64,000 nucleotides of DNA from Achatina immaculata (lineage: Eukaryota; Mollusca; Gastropoda; Stylommatophora; Achatinidae): positions 25,022,133 to 25,086,132 of the forward strand of contig CM019718.1 of assembly GCA_009760885.1 (NCBI GenBank), in the 5' to 3' direction. The position numbers were made by a program, and so were the translations under genes. This document shows positions 44,999 through 54,903 of this stretch, piece by piece (positions within the stretch are counted from its first letter, which is position 1; each line of letters begins with the position of its first letter). The notes under the pieces are model-generated. The model saw only the letters and a program-made list of their open reading frames with translations, had not been told where the DNA came from and did not search any database.

Positions 44999-45772
44999 AG
45001 TCTGGGATGTTTGTTCTATGTCAAGCATGAAAAGACTTTACTCACTTCAAAAACGAGCAGTAAAGCTTAAAGATGACAAACATGCAGCACATATTACAAA
45101 TAAGGTCAAACATCTTGATAATCTACCCCTCAAGAAGAGATTTCTTTTCAACAAGGCCAAGTTAATTCATAAAACTTTATCGCACAATGCTCCATCCTAT
45201 CTGTGGTCGTTGTTCAAATCCAACCAAAAACACAGTCAACGCTTAAACAATTGTATTCTCACAAAACCAAGAGTTGACATTTAAAAAAAAAAAGCTTCTC
45301 TTACTCAGCTACCCACCTTTGGAATGCTCTACCAACTCATGTAAAACATATAAGTAATATTCGTTCTTATAACTTTAAACTTTGTCAACATCTGTTTGAT
45401 ATGGACTACATGCCTCCCTAAGCATAGTCTAAAGTAATTTAAAAGTATAGCTTGATTGTTGTAATTTTTAACTCCTTTTAAACAAAATACATTTGTTAGT
45501 TTTGAATGAATGTAAGAATGCAAGTTTATTTTATGCTGTTGCATAAATCAGAGTGTGGAGTGTATGGACAAGGGATAAGTTTATTATTTTTTAAAGTAAT
45601 ATTTTAATTGTGTCTTCATGATTATTATGCTCATTAACAAATGCTGAGTGACTGTGACTGAGTGAAAGCTGTATGATGAAGGGCAGAATGTCAGACGGGC
45701 CTGCGTGCCCATTTTTTAACCCTTTGAAAATAAAGTATGTTCATTCGTTCGTTCCTTCGTTCGTTCTAATTT
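44999..45772 (+). pseudogene. CR1/L2-like LINE 3' part, copy 2
   Basis: It reads LDYCSTVWDVCS, MKRLYSLQKRAVKL, LPLKKRFLFNKAKLIHKTL, APSYLWSLF, then a frame break near 45282 and FGMLYQL-type pieces, then an untranslated end with ATGTCAGACGGGCCTGCGTG, an AATAAAG and a TTCG-repeat tail (45738-45766). The open part is 114 codons. It is a better copy than 36860-37805 and shares the whole 3' end. Confidence 0.85.
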
Positions 45773-46368
45773 CAACAATCGCCAGTATTCATTTTCAGTA
45801 TTACTAAATACTTTACGGGGCTGCTAATGATGTGCAAGTGAACATTTTAAGACACTGTCTATATTATGTCGCGTGGAGTGTCCATGCTAGAACGTTGTCC
45901 CTCTCGCTGTTTTCTTTACTTCAGTGAGGTCTTGGGCAAGTTGACCAGCGTCTCTTAACGACATATTCAGACTTTCCATGATGTCTTGAGTCCACGAGGT
46001 CGCCACTTTTTCCTTGTGCCAGGCATCGTGTCTTCTGCTATCAACCTCTCCAGACCATTATCTGTTTATGTTAGAAAATTAAAAATTTTATATAATGAAT
46101 GAAAAAAAAAAAGAACTATGAATTCAGGACTTCTCTTTCTTAATTGCTTCCCTTTTATCATAGAAATGATTCAGAGAAACCGTCAATTGAGCTAACTATT
46201 CAAATTCAATTTTATTCGCTAGTTACAACAGTCTTATAATAAGAAATATTATCGGACATTCGAATAATACAAAAAGAAATATTAACTGAAACATAAACCT
46301 ATCAACAGCTGTTTATAACCGAAACAGGTAATAGGGATGGCGACTGCAGTAAAACTGGTTTAAATAAA
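45773..46368. other. Intergenic stretch
   Basis: No feature is recognised. Confidence 0.4.
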
Positions 46369-46370
46369 TA

Positions 46371-46561
46371 AGGTAGACAGAGGTGTATGGTGCAGTTTTA
46401 CAAAGTGAGAATGTATAAATGAAAAACATACAACATCCGAAATATCGGATGTTGTATGTTTTTCATTTATACATTCTCATACTTTCTATTCGTTTTTTTT
46501 CCTCACCTTACTCACTCCCTCCCTCACTTTGTAAAACTGCACCATACACCTCCGTCTACCT
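46371..46561. mobile_element. Snapback MITE with TA target duplication
   Basis: A 191-bp element. Outer arms 46371-46409 and 46523-46561 are inverted with one mismatch in 39. Inside, 46407-46440 and 46445-46478 form a perfect 34-bp hairpin with a 4-base loop. Only 46479-46522 is unpaired. TA flanks both ends (46369-46370, 46562-46563), as in Tc1/mariner insertions. No coding content. The near-perfect arms suggest a young copy. Confidence 0.8.
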
Positions 46562-46563
46562 TA

Positions 46564-46860
46564 TAACCGAAACACAAAACTCTTAACACCTGTTTACGAC
46601 TGAAACACAAACCTCTCAGCAACTATTTATAACCGAAGCACAAACCTCTCAGCAACTATTTATAACTGAAACAGAAATCTCTCAGCAACTATTTATAACC
46701 GAAGTACAAACCTCTCAGCAACTGTTTATAACCGAAACACAAACCACTCAGCAAATGTTTATAACCGAACACAAACCTCTCAGCGATTGCTTATAACCGA
46801 ACACAAACCTCTCATCAACGGTTTATAACTGAAACACAAACCTCTCAGCAACTATTTATA
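46564..46860. repeat. Minisatellite, 33-bp unit, ~9 copies
   Basis: The unit is AACCGAAACACAAACCTCTC plus AGCAACTATTTAT. A related stretch just left of the snapback element (46288-46325, ACTGAAACATAAACC and GCTGTTTATAACC) shows the element landed inside this array. Confidence 0.9.
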
Positions 46861-46861
46861 T

Positions 46862-47245
46862 CAATAAATATGCTTACTTATACATGTTTGTGTGATTGTA
46901 TGTATCAACAAGCTCACATGTTTGTGTGATTATATGTATCAGCAAGCTCTCATGTTTGTGTGATTTTATATATCAACAAGCTCACATGTTTGTGTGATTT
47001 TATATATCAACAAGCTCACATGTTTGTGTGATTTTATATATCAACAAGCTCACATGTTTGTGTGATTGTATAAATCAACAAGCTCACATGTTTGTGTGAT
47101 TGTATACATCAACAAGCTCACATGTTTGTGTGATTGTATGTATCAACAAGCTCATATGCTTGTGTGATTGTATATATCAACAAGCTCACATGTTTGTGTG
47201 ATTGTATATATCAACAAGGTCACATGTTTGTATGATTGTATACAC
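46862..47245. repeat. Minisatellite, 34-bp unit, ~11 copies
   Basis: The unit is AACAAGCTCACATGTTTGTG plus TGATTGTATATATC. Confidence 0.95.
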
Positions 47246-47246
47246 C

Positions 47247-47288
47247 AACTCACTCACTCACTCACTCACTCACTCACTCACTCACTCA
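47247..47288. repeat. (ACTC)n microsatellite
   Basis: About ten pure CACT units. Confidence 0.97.
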
Positions 47289-47550
47289 AATATCACCCCC
47301 ACAGGAAACTGGGTGCGATAATTCACTCTCTGGCATAGTCTGGCCCAAGCTCGAGAATGTTTCACCTGACCCCCTACCCTCCCCCCCCTCCACCCCCATA
47401 CCCTCATGTGGGTCATGACTGGTTTAAAATTTCCTTTGACTAATGTTCTGATTCAGCCCACCCTGGGTAAGAAACACAACTCCCTGATTGTAAGTCACTT
47501 AGATTTTCTGTGTAAAATGTTTAAACTTGTGTGCACTTTGTAATATTTGT

Positions 47551-47708
47551 ATCAAGAGGAAGACCAAGAGAAATGATACTGGACAGTCTGACGGGACAGC
47601 GTGAGAGGAGATCACCAACAGAGTTGATGGCCTGCATGAAGGATCGTGTACTCTGGAGAAGCATAATAGCCAACGCCAGTCGGCACGGCACCTGATGATG
47701 ATGATGAA
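47551..47708 (+). mobile_element. LINE 3' end, family 2, short
   Basis: RGRPREMILDSLTGQ-like, then ELMACMKDRVLWRSIIANASRHGT and a GAT tail. Only the last ~155 bp. Confidence 0.88.
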
Positions 47709-48010
47709 TACCTGTATCATAACAACTACAGGGATTTTTTTTTTGTGGAAAGTTTCATCGGAAAAGTTTAGGAAATAGTAATTTACCTGCTTGTATCATA
47801 AATCTTCGCTGATATCAAAGGAACTCAAATTAACGTAGACAAGAAAGTGAAAGCTAAATAACATTACACTAAACAGTGGCTCTTGCTTGTTGCAGGCATA
47901 AACATAGAGAAAAGGAAACAAGGAATTCTGCATACAGTTGAGAGTTAGGGCACAGTCTTTGCCTGGAGCAAGCTCTGAAGACGTGGGAGAAGGAAAAAAA
48001 CAAGAGAATG
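47709..48010. other. Intergenic stretch
   Basis: No feature is recognised. Confidence 0.4.
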
Positions 48011-48129
48011 AACGTGGCTGGAAACACGGACTCCGGTAATAGGAGTAACCAACTAGTCACAAGATGGCACCGAACTATCCACACAACCATCGTGTATATA
48101 TTCTTTCCTTGTCTGAGAATTAACGAGTA

Positions 48130-48169
<40 letters not shown>
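48011..48169 (+). mobile_element. Short SINE-like repeat with ATC tail, copy 1
   Basis: About 120 bp (GTGGCTGGAAACACGGACTC through GTGTATATATTCTTTC and GAGAATTAACGAG) followed by an ATC-repeat tail at 48131-48169. A second copy in the same orientation, with the same tail, is at 50504-50648. No pol III boxes or coding are clear, so the type is inferred from size and tail. Confidence 0.65.
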
Positions 48170-48171
<2 letters not shown>

Positions 48172-48405
48172 TACTGACAAAAAAAGTGTTATAAAAATTA
48201 TTATAGAAATAGGCCACTAAAAGCCAACCCGCTTGACGTAGTTTGGGCACACGAGACGTGCTGTGTTTTTGTGGGCCACTCTACGCGGTGTTCCTGTACA
48301 AACAAAGTCTCGGAGAGAAAACTTGTTAACTAGACTCCCGTTCTCCCCACCCTGCCTGTATTTTTTTCTCATTCACTCCATGCCCTTCTCTCCCCAAGCA
48401 TCCCG
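48170..48405. other. Intergenic stretch
   Basis: No feature is recognised. Confidence 0.4.
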
Positions 48406-49095
48406 GCCCACCTCTAAAATAAAGAACAGTCTTCTGGCCCTGGAGTAATGCACCAGTTGGACCCCCACCCCAAGCATCCCGGCACACCCTTAAAATAGAG
48501 AATAATCTTCGGGGCCTGATGTAGTGCACCGGTTAGACCCCCCCCCCCCCCAAAGCATCCCGACCTACCCTTAAAATCAAGAACAATCTTCGGGCTTTGG
48601 TGTAGTGCACCAGTTGGACTCCCATAACCCCCCCCCCCCCCGTTTTTTTTTCAAGAATCCCCGCCTACCCTTAAAATAGAGAACAATCTTCGGGCCTTGG
48701 TTTAGTGCACCGGTTAGACCCCCCCTCCCCCTCAAGCATCCTGGCCCAACCTTAAAATAGAGAACAATCTTCGAGCCTTGGTGTAGTGCACCGGTTAGAC
48801 CCCCCCTCCCCCTCAAGCATCCTGGCCCAACCTTAAAATAGAGAACAATCTTCGAGCCTTGGTGTAGTGCACCGGTTAGACCCCCCCTCCCCCTCAAGCA
48901 TCCTGGCCCAACCTTAAAATAGAGAACAATCTTCGAGCCTTGGTGTAGTGCACCAGTTGGACCCCCACCCCCCTAACCCCCAAGCAACCCGTCCCACTCT
49001 TTAAATAGAGAACACACACTTCAGGCCTGGTGTGGTCCGCCGGTTGGACCTCCCCACCCCCTCACCCCACCCCCCACCCCCCACCCCCCCAAATC
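48406..49095. repeat. C-rich minisatellite, ~81-bp unit, ~8 copies
   Basis: The unit contains CCTTAAAATAGAGAACAATC, TTCGAGCCTTGGTGTAGTGC, ACCGGTTAGACC and a C-rich run (CCCCCCTCCCCCT). Three central units are nearly identical, and the outer ones are diverged and differ in C-run length. Confidence 0.92.
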
Positions 49096-49508
49096 CCCCA
49101 TGAAATGGCTGGCCTGGCATGTAGTATATATTGAGTTACTGTTAGATCAACAATTAAACTTAAGACGTGGCCCCAAGCACAGAAAACACTGAAATCCCTT
49201 CAGCTGAACCGCTGGAAGGTGTTTTTCCTTCACTTAGTCAGGCTAAGATGTACCCCCGGGGAGATGCAGAAAATGAGTGGATTGAGAGGACAAATACGTC
49301 CTTTTCTGTCATGAATATTGCACGATAATGTTGGCTGGTTGGTTTGGCTTGTTTCACTGCTCTACGTTTGTAATGTTTCGTGTAGTAATTTGGTACGTAA
49401 TTACTTAAAATGCGAAGTTATCTGTACAGTGTTGTTTGTGGAGTAATGGATTCATGGCCCAACCGCTGTGGGGTTTGGGCCTCATATAAGTTGCTAATTC
49501 ATTCATAA
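49096..49508. other. Intergenic stretch
   Basis: No feature is recognised. Confidence 0.4.
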
Positions 49509-49651
49509 GCTCTCTCCCTCCCTCCCTCCCTTTTTCTCTCTCTCTCCCTCCCTCCCTCCTTCCCTCTATCTCCCTCCCTCCCTTTCTCTCTCCCTCTCTC
49601 TCTCCCTCCCTCCTTCTCTCTATCTCCCTCCCTCTTTCCTTCCCTCTCTCT

Positions 49652-49732
49652 AGAATGTCAGACGGGCCTGCGTGCCAAATTCTTAACCCTTTTGAAATAA
49701 AGATCAATCAATTAATAAATCAATCAATCTCT
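49652..49732 (+). mobile_element. CR1/L2-like LINE 3' tail
   Basis: AGAATGTCAGACGGGCCTGC, CCTTTTGAAATAAAGATCAA and an AATC-rich tail. Same 3' end as 44999-45772. Confidence 0.85.
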
Positions 49733-50073
49733 ATCTCTCTCCCTCCCTCCCTCTTTCCTTCTATCTCCCTCCCTCCCTCTCTCCTTCCCTATCTCTCTAT
49801 CTCTCTCCCTCCCTCTCCTTCCCTCTCTCTATCTCCCTCCCTCCTTCCCTCTCTCTCCCTCCCTCCTTCCTTCTCTCCCTCCCTCCTTCCCTCTCTCTAT
49901 CTCCCTCCCTCCTTCCCTCTATCTCCCTCCCTCCCTCTCTCCCTCCTTCCCTCTCTCTATCTCCCTCCCTCCTTCCCTCTATCTCCCTCCCTCCCTCTCT
50001 CTCTCCCTCCCTCCCTCCTTCCCTCTCTCTATCTCCCTCCCTCTCTCTCTCTTCTCCCTCCTTCCCTCTCTCT

Positions 50074-50165
50074 AGAATGTCAGACGGGCCTGCGTGCCAA
50101 ATTCTTAACCCTTTTGAAATAAAGATCAATCGCTCAATCAATCAATCAATCAATCTATCAATCTC
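50074..50165 (+). mobile_element. CR1/L2-like LINE 3' tail, duplicate
   Basis: Nearly the same as 49652-49732, with a longer AATC-repeat tail. Confidence 0.85.
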
Positions 50166-50198
50166 TATCTCCCTCTCTCTCTCTCTCTCTCTCTCAGC

Positions 50199-50503
50199 CA
50201 CTGAACCCTGTAACCCCTATCTCACGTGTGGCCGTGTGTTGATGACATCTATGACACTCTAGAACAATATTCGCACTGGGTTTCCCCGCTCATGTTTTGG
50301 GATTTTTACCATGATTAATGTCATCAGTTGTGTCTTCGTTAACTTAGACTGATTCACTCATCGCTGTCACCATGCGATGATGAATTCTTATTAATCTTTG
50401 CTTTCAACAAAGCAGACTGTGTTTTTCCAAGAAAAAAAATCCTAGTATAGACATTTTATTTATTTATTCGTTTTCAAATTTATCGTCGTTTAAGCCTGCT
50501 TTA
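50199..50503. other. Intergenic stretch
   Basis: No feature is recognised. Confidence 0.4.
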
Positions 50504-50648
50504 TGACCGTGGCTGGAGTCATGGACTCCGGTAGTTAGAGTAACAAACTAGTCACAAGATGGCACCGCACTATCCATACAACAGTCGTGTATATATTCTT
50601 TCTTTGTCCGAGAGTTAAGGATCATCATCATCATCATCATCATCATCG
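50504..50648 (+). mobile_element. Short SINE-like repeat with ATC tail, copy 2
   Basis: Matches 48011-48169 (ACTAGTCACAAGATGGCACC is shared) and ends in an ATC-repeat tail at about 50621-50647. Confidence 0.65.
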
Positions 50649-51284
50649 GATATGCAAACATGGGTTAGGATATTCATAAACATGCTAAGCTCTTCTGTTA
50701 GTAGGCGGGTTCCAGCACTAAAACTATTGGCTATAACTTTAAGTGGGTGGAGCCTGTTAGTTATTGAAGCCTTCATAGTTTCCCTTCTACGTGATAGGCG
50801 TTGATGGGGGAAAAGTGACTCAGGATGTGAGACCGGAAGATGTTTCTGAAAGGTGATGACAGCCGTGATGAACGTGATTAGTAATCATTCATTCTACTGA
50901 AAGTGGTCGTTAATTATTCAGTTTACTGAAAGTCATCGTTAATCATTCAGTTTACTGAAAGTCATCGTTAATCATTCATTTTTGTTATCGCTAATCATGC
51001 AGTCTACATGGAAAGTTTAGGCGTTTTATTGTTGCTGTTGTTGTTATTGTTGTTGCTGTTGTTGTTGATGTTGTTGTTGAAGTTTTATAGAAGTAGGCTA
51101 TGGGAATACATGGTACTGAAAGGAATTCACACGTTACTTGTGTTGCTTACTTTCCTCCCTTTATGTTCCAGAAACTTAATCGTTTGCGGTACTTCATGGC
51201 GTATTCATCTTAAACAGTGCAGTCACGTGACACATTTTGCTAGACATCTTTAGCGATTCTCATATTCAAATTTGGCAAGCCAGA
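50649..51284. other. Intergenic stretch with small tandem repeats
   Basis: Three to four ~29-bp units of ATTCAGTTTACTGAAAGTCA plus TCGTTAATC lie at about 50886-50985. A TTG/GTT tract lies at 51029-51080. Confidence 0.6.
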
Positions 51285-51287
51285 GAA

Positions 51288-51376
51288 CACACTGATCCTT
51301 CCTCCGCACTGTCTACTCATCATGTCTACTCATCATGTCTACTCATCATGTCTACTCATCATGTCTACTCATCAAG
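51288..51376. repeat. Minisatellite, 13-bp unit, ~5 copies
   Basis: TCTACTCATCATG repeated. Confidence 0.92.
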
Positions 51377-52224
51377 AACTGACGCGTCACGTGTTGGAGG
51401 GATGACACTTTGTATTGTCTCACCGTCACGTGACTAACTACATCCGAAACCAAATGCACACGTCAGAAAACATGTTTCGGTTGCTATTTACTGCAATGTC
51501 TGGTATCTTGACTTTGCTACATTTCGTTGTGATAGTTCATCAGTTTCAAACCGCTCCGTGATTTTACGGAAACACTGACATAGTACAGGTATATTATAGC
51601 ACAGTGCTACTTCTTATCTAGAATTTGAACTGTTCTGGAAGGAATTATAGTTTTATAGCAAAAAATGAAGGATTTTCCTCCAGATATTTTCCTGCTCTGA
51701 GTGTGAGAAAACTTGGTGCCGGCAGTTCGCATCCAGGTTTGGCAGTCAGACAGATTGCAGGAGAACTGAAACAAAATCAGGATTATTACAAGGGTCAAGC
51801 CAGTTTTTTCTTGACCTTTTCCATGTGTTTTCCCAGGCGTTATTCTGATTAGCTGTCTAATGAGTCACAGCCATCGGGTGTCAGGCCTTCCTTTGTGCTG
51901 GAAATGGCCAATTGTTGCAGACCGCGGGTTTCATTTATTGCCCTTTATTGGCATTTACGAGTCGGCTGTGATGGCTGTCCGAGCTTTGTGCTTCATCCAA
52001 ATGCAATTTTTCTTGTATTTGCTCGTTTATAAACGTGCCCTATGAGAAATGCTGAGACCCGCAGACTCGCTGCAGATTTTGTGAATTGACTAGTTTGCCT
52101 GAGTCTTTGTCCATAATGTTTGGTTGTACATCTTTCTCATTATTTCTTAACATTTTTTTTCAATAAAATCTTTAGTATGCTATTTCTCAAGTTGTCATTT
52201 GGTAGGAACTACACCATGTCTTCA
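51377..52224. other. Intergenic stretch
   Basis: No gene family is recognised in the short open frames (51625-51852, 51860-52045). Confidence 0.4.
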
Positions 52225-52428
52225 GTCAAAGAACTACAGGGCACAAGACAAGAGGAAAATCCCAGAAAAAGATGGATAGATGGGTGTTGTAGAAACACTC
52301 GCGAGTTACGGCACGTACATCACAGAGGCCGAGCACGTGGCCTTGAAGCGCCAACTGCATCCCCGCCCCCACACCCCACCCCCTTCAACACCTGACTGTA
52401 CAAGAGGAAGGATAAAGTAAAGTAAATT
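52225..52428 (+). mobile_element. LINE C-terminal fragment, family 9
   Basis: In two frames it reads NPRKRWIDG and GVVETLASYG, then ITEAEHVALKRQLHPRP. It has the look of the basic segment plus tail of a LINE ORF. It ends in a GATAAAGTAAAGTAAA tail that abuts the next RTE copy. No close relative is in the window. Confidence 0.55.
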
Positions 52429-52429
52429 T

Positions 52430-53613
52430 CCATACCTGTCATGGACCAACGGGCAGTAGTAAGAATAAATAGTGGAACAACAACTTGGTTTGACATTTAA
52501 AAAAAAGGGGTCCGTCAGGGGTGCATATTGTCGCCTTACTTATTTAACTTGTATACTGAAAATATAATGAGGAGTGTTAGAGAAGATTTAGACAAAGAAT
52601 ATTACGATGTTATAACAATTGGAGATTATGAAATACCAGAGATTAGATATGCTGATAACACAGTATTACTGTCCACAACGCAAAAAGGAATGGAAACACT
52701 AATTATGTCAGTCCGTAAGAATAGTGAAGAGCAAAACCTGTATCTTAATGTGAGGAAAACTAAACTGATGACAACTGACAAAACAAATAAGGCAGCTGAA
52801 ATATGTATCAATGAGGAAAAACTGGAAGAAGTGGAGAGTTTTGAATATCTTGGATCACTACTAACTAATAATGGAGATACAATGAGAGAAATAAAAAAAA
52901 ACGAGGGCATTCTTCCTACCTCTGTTGTTTTACTTTCTGTTTTTCACTTCCTCTCTGTCTCCCCTCTGTCTATTCCCCCTGTTCTTCACTTCTTCTCCTG
53001 TCTTCCTCCCCTCTATCACTTCAGAGATGGAAGGGAGGAAGAAAGGAGAAGAAGTGAAGAACAGGGGGAACAGACAGAGGGGAGGAAGAGAGGAGAGGAA
53101 GTCAAGAAAGTAAAACAACTAAATAAGCTGTGGAGAGAAACAGATAGAACTAAAAAAATTAAATTTTTAAGGGCATGCATCTTTCCCATCGCAACATATG
53201 CCTGTGAGACATGGACATTTAACAAAACAGCTGAGAAACACATAAATGCCTTTGAATGTAAATGCTACAAAGAGTTCTTCAAATATCATGGACACAAAAA
53301 AGAACAAATATATCCATACTACAAAAACTTAATATTGAAGAAGGCTGGCTAGTAAAGAGGATTAAAGAGAGAAAACTTAAATATTTTGGACACATTAAAC
53401 GTCATGATAATTTAGAGAAGACTGTCTTCGAAGGATACATAATGGGAAAAAGAAAGAGAGGAAGACCAAGGTGAAGATGGCTGCAAGACATCGCTGATAA
53501 TCTGCAAAAGGATGCATCAGCAGCAGGCTGTCTTGCTTACAACAGTGAGGCATACAAGAGAGCTGTTAGGGAGGCAAAATTCAACAAGGGACATGCAAAT
53601 GACTGACTGACTG
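52430..53613 (+). pseudogene. RTE family 1 copy with palindromic insertion and YADN
   Basis: A 5'-truncated copy starting in the RT palm: GVRQGCILSPYLFNLY, then YADN at 52648-52659, where the catalytic motif should be YADD, so the enzyme would be inactive. Then FEYLGSLLTNNG, the palindrome at 52923-53120, YACETWTFNK, a frameshift near 53270, KYFGHIKRHDN, GKRKRGRPR and a CTGA-repeat tail. A 274-codon frame (52528-53352) runs through the palindrome only because it happens to stay in frame. Confidence 0.9.
52923..53120. repeat. ~198-bp imperfect palindrome inside the RTE copy
   Basis: The left arm starts TGTTGTTTTACTTTCT and the right arm ends AGAAAGTAAAACAACT. Arms of ~95 bp (ACTTCTTCTCCTGTCTTCCT on the left, AGGAAGAAAGGAGAAGAAGT on the right) meet near 53021. 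The right arm's outer end is normal LINE sequence, so the left arm is an inverted copy of it. Confidence 0.88.
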
Positions 53614-54317
53614 ACTGTCATGGTAGGGTATTTAATACTGAAAAATTAGCCATCTGTGGTTAGTTGTAAATCAGTGGCTGTAAAACTTGTTCAGGTTAAT
53701 GAACTCGTTGCCTCTAAATCCGAAGTCTGTTAAGCTTGTTCTGTAAAACTGGCACGCCCCCTCTTGCCCTTAGAAAAAAAAGACACCCTCCTATACTCAC
53801 CTCTTGTTATAATTTAAAAAAAAAACCTTAGGCATTTAAAGTACTCAGCATAATCCAGGCTGTGTGGACCTCCGCATGATCGATCATTCACTGACCCATA
53901 CTTGGGGAACTAACGCTCTAAGCTTAGAGCATTTTAAATACTAGTTAAGAGATTTTTAACAGTAGTTAAAGAGATTTTAAATTTTCCGCAACTTTCTTGT
54001 CTTTTCTTTTTCAAAGTATGCTTTGTTCACGACTAAGGGGAGAGTAGAATCTACCGTTTTCTGTTAACCTGTTTAGAGATCATTTCTATCCTGTGAAACC
54101 ACATTAAGTTTACCTCTCACAGTTTCACATCTGTGATTTCTTGTACATTTGTACACGCAGCACATGTACAACTCGCTCTGTTCGCCGGTGTTGATAAGAG
54201 TGCGGTGTGATATAATATCTCCATTTAATATGCAAGACCTTGGAGTAAAATGTGGTCACATCTGGTACGACCGTTATATTATGATAGCGTACGCTCCACG
54301 AGGAAGGGACCATTTGA
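53614..54317. other. Intergenic stretch
   Basis: No feature is recognised. Confidence 0.4.
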
Positions 54318-54318
54318 G

Positions 54319-54350
<32 letters not shown>

Positions 54351-54374
54351 AGTTCAGTTGAGTATAAGGGTCAG

Positions 54375-54409
<35 letters not shown>

Positions 54410-54480
54410 AGTTCAGTTGAGTATAAGGGTCAGATATATATATATGTGTGTGTGTGAGTTCAGTTGAGTATAAGGGTCAG

Positions 54481-54515
<35 letters not shown>

Positions 54516-54539
54516 AGTTCAGTTGAGTATAAGGGTCAG

Positions 54540-54572
<33 letters not shown>

Positions 54573-54605
54573 GTGTGTGTGTGAGTTCAGTTGAGTATAA
54601 GGGTC

Positions 54606-54647
<42 letters not shown>

Positions 54648-54676
54648 TTGTGTGAGTTCAGTTGAGTATAAGGGTC

Positions 54677-54725
<49 letters not shown>

Positions 54726-54775
54726 GTGTGTGTGTGTGTGAGTTCAGTTGACTATAAGGGTCAGATATAAGGGGT
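54318..54775. repeat. Compound (TA)n(TG)n minisatellite, ~8 copies
   Basis: Each unit is an AT run, a GT run and AGTTCAGTTGAGTATAAGGG plus TCAG. The spacer is constant while the dinucleotide runs vary in length. Confidence 0.95.
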
Positions 54776-54819
54776 CGGTTAGAACATATTTATGTTATAT
54801 TTTTCTCAGAATTTGTTGG

Positions 54820-54903
54820 GTTAGAAAGGGAGGGCAAGAGCATCAAATCTTTGAGGTGTTGAGGTAGGGGCATGATGCAAACAAAAGGTTGGGAAGCGCT
54901 GTA
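54820..54903 (-). mobile_element. hAT-like MITE remnant
   Basis: The minus strand starts CAGCGCTTCCCAACCTTTTG, followed by GCATCATGCCCC and CCTCAACACCTCA. This matches the right half of the MITE at 11466-11579. The other end is missing. Confidence 0.55.

Larger units (their letters stand above)
49509..50198. repeat. CCCT/CTCT pyrimidine tract with two LINE tails
   Basis: CCCTCCCTCC and CTCTCTAT blocks, interrupted at 49652 and 50074 by the same ~80-bp LINE 3' end. The two junctions (CCCTCTCTCTAGAATGTCAG) are identical, so the block was probably duplicated as a unit of 422 bp. Confidence 0.9.

Noticed and set aside
49655..50122. 155-codon Ser/Pro/Leu frame
   Set aside because: Translation of a CCCT/CTCT tract with LINE tails inside.
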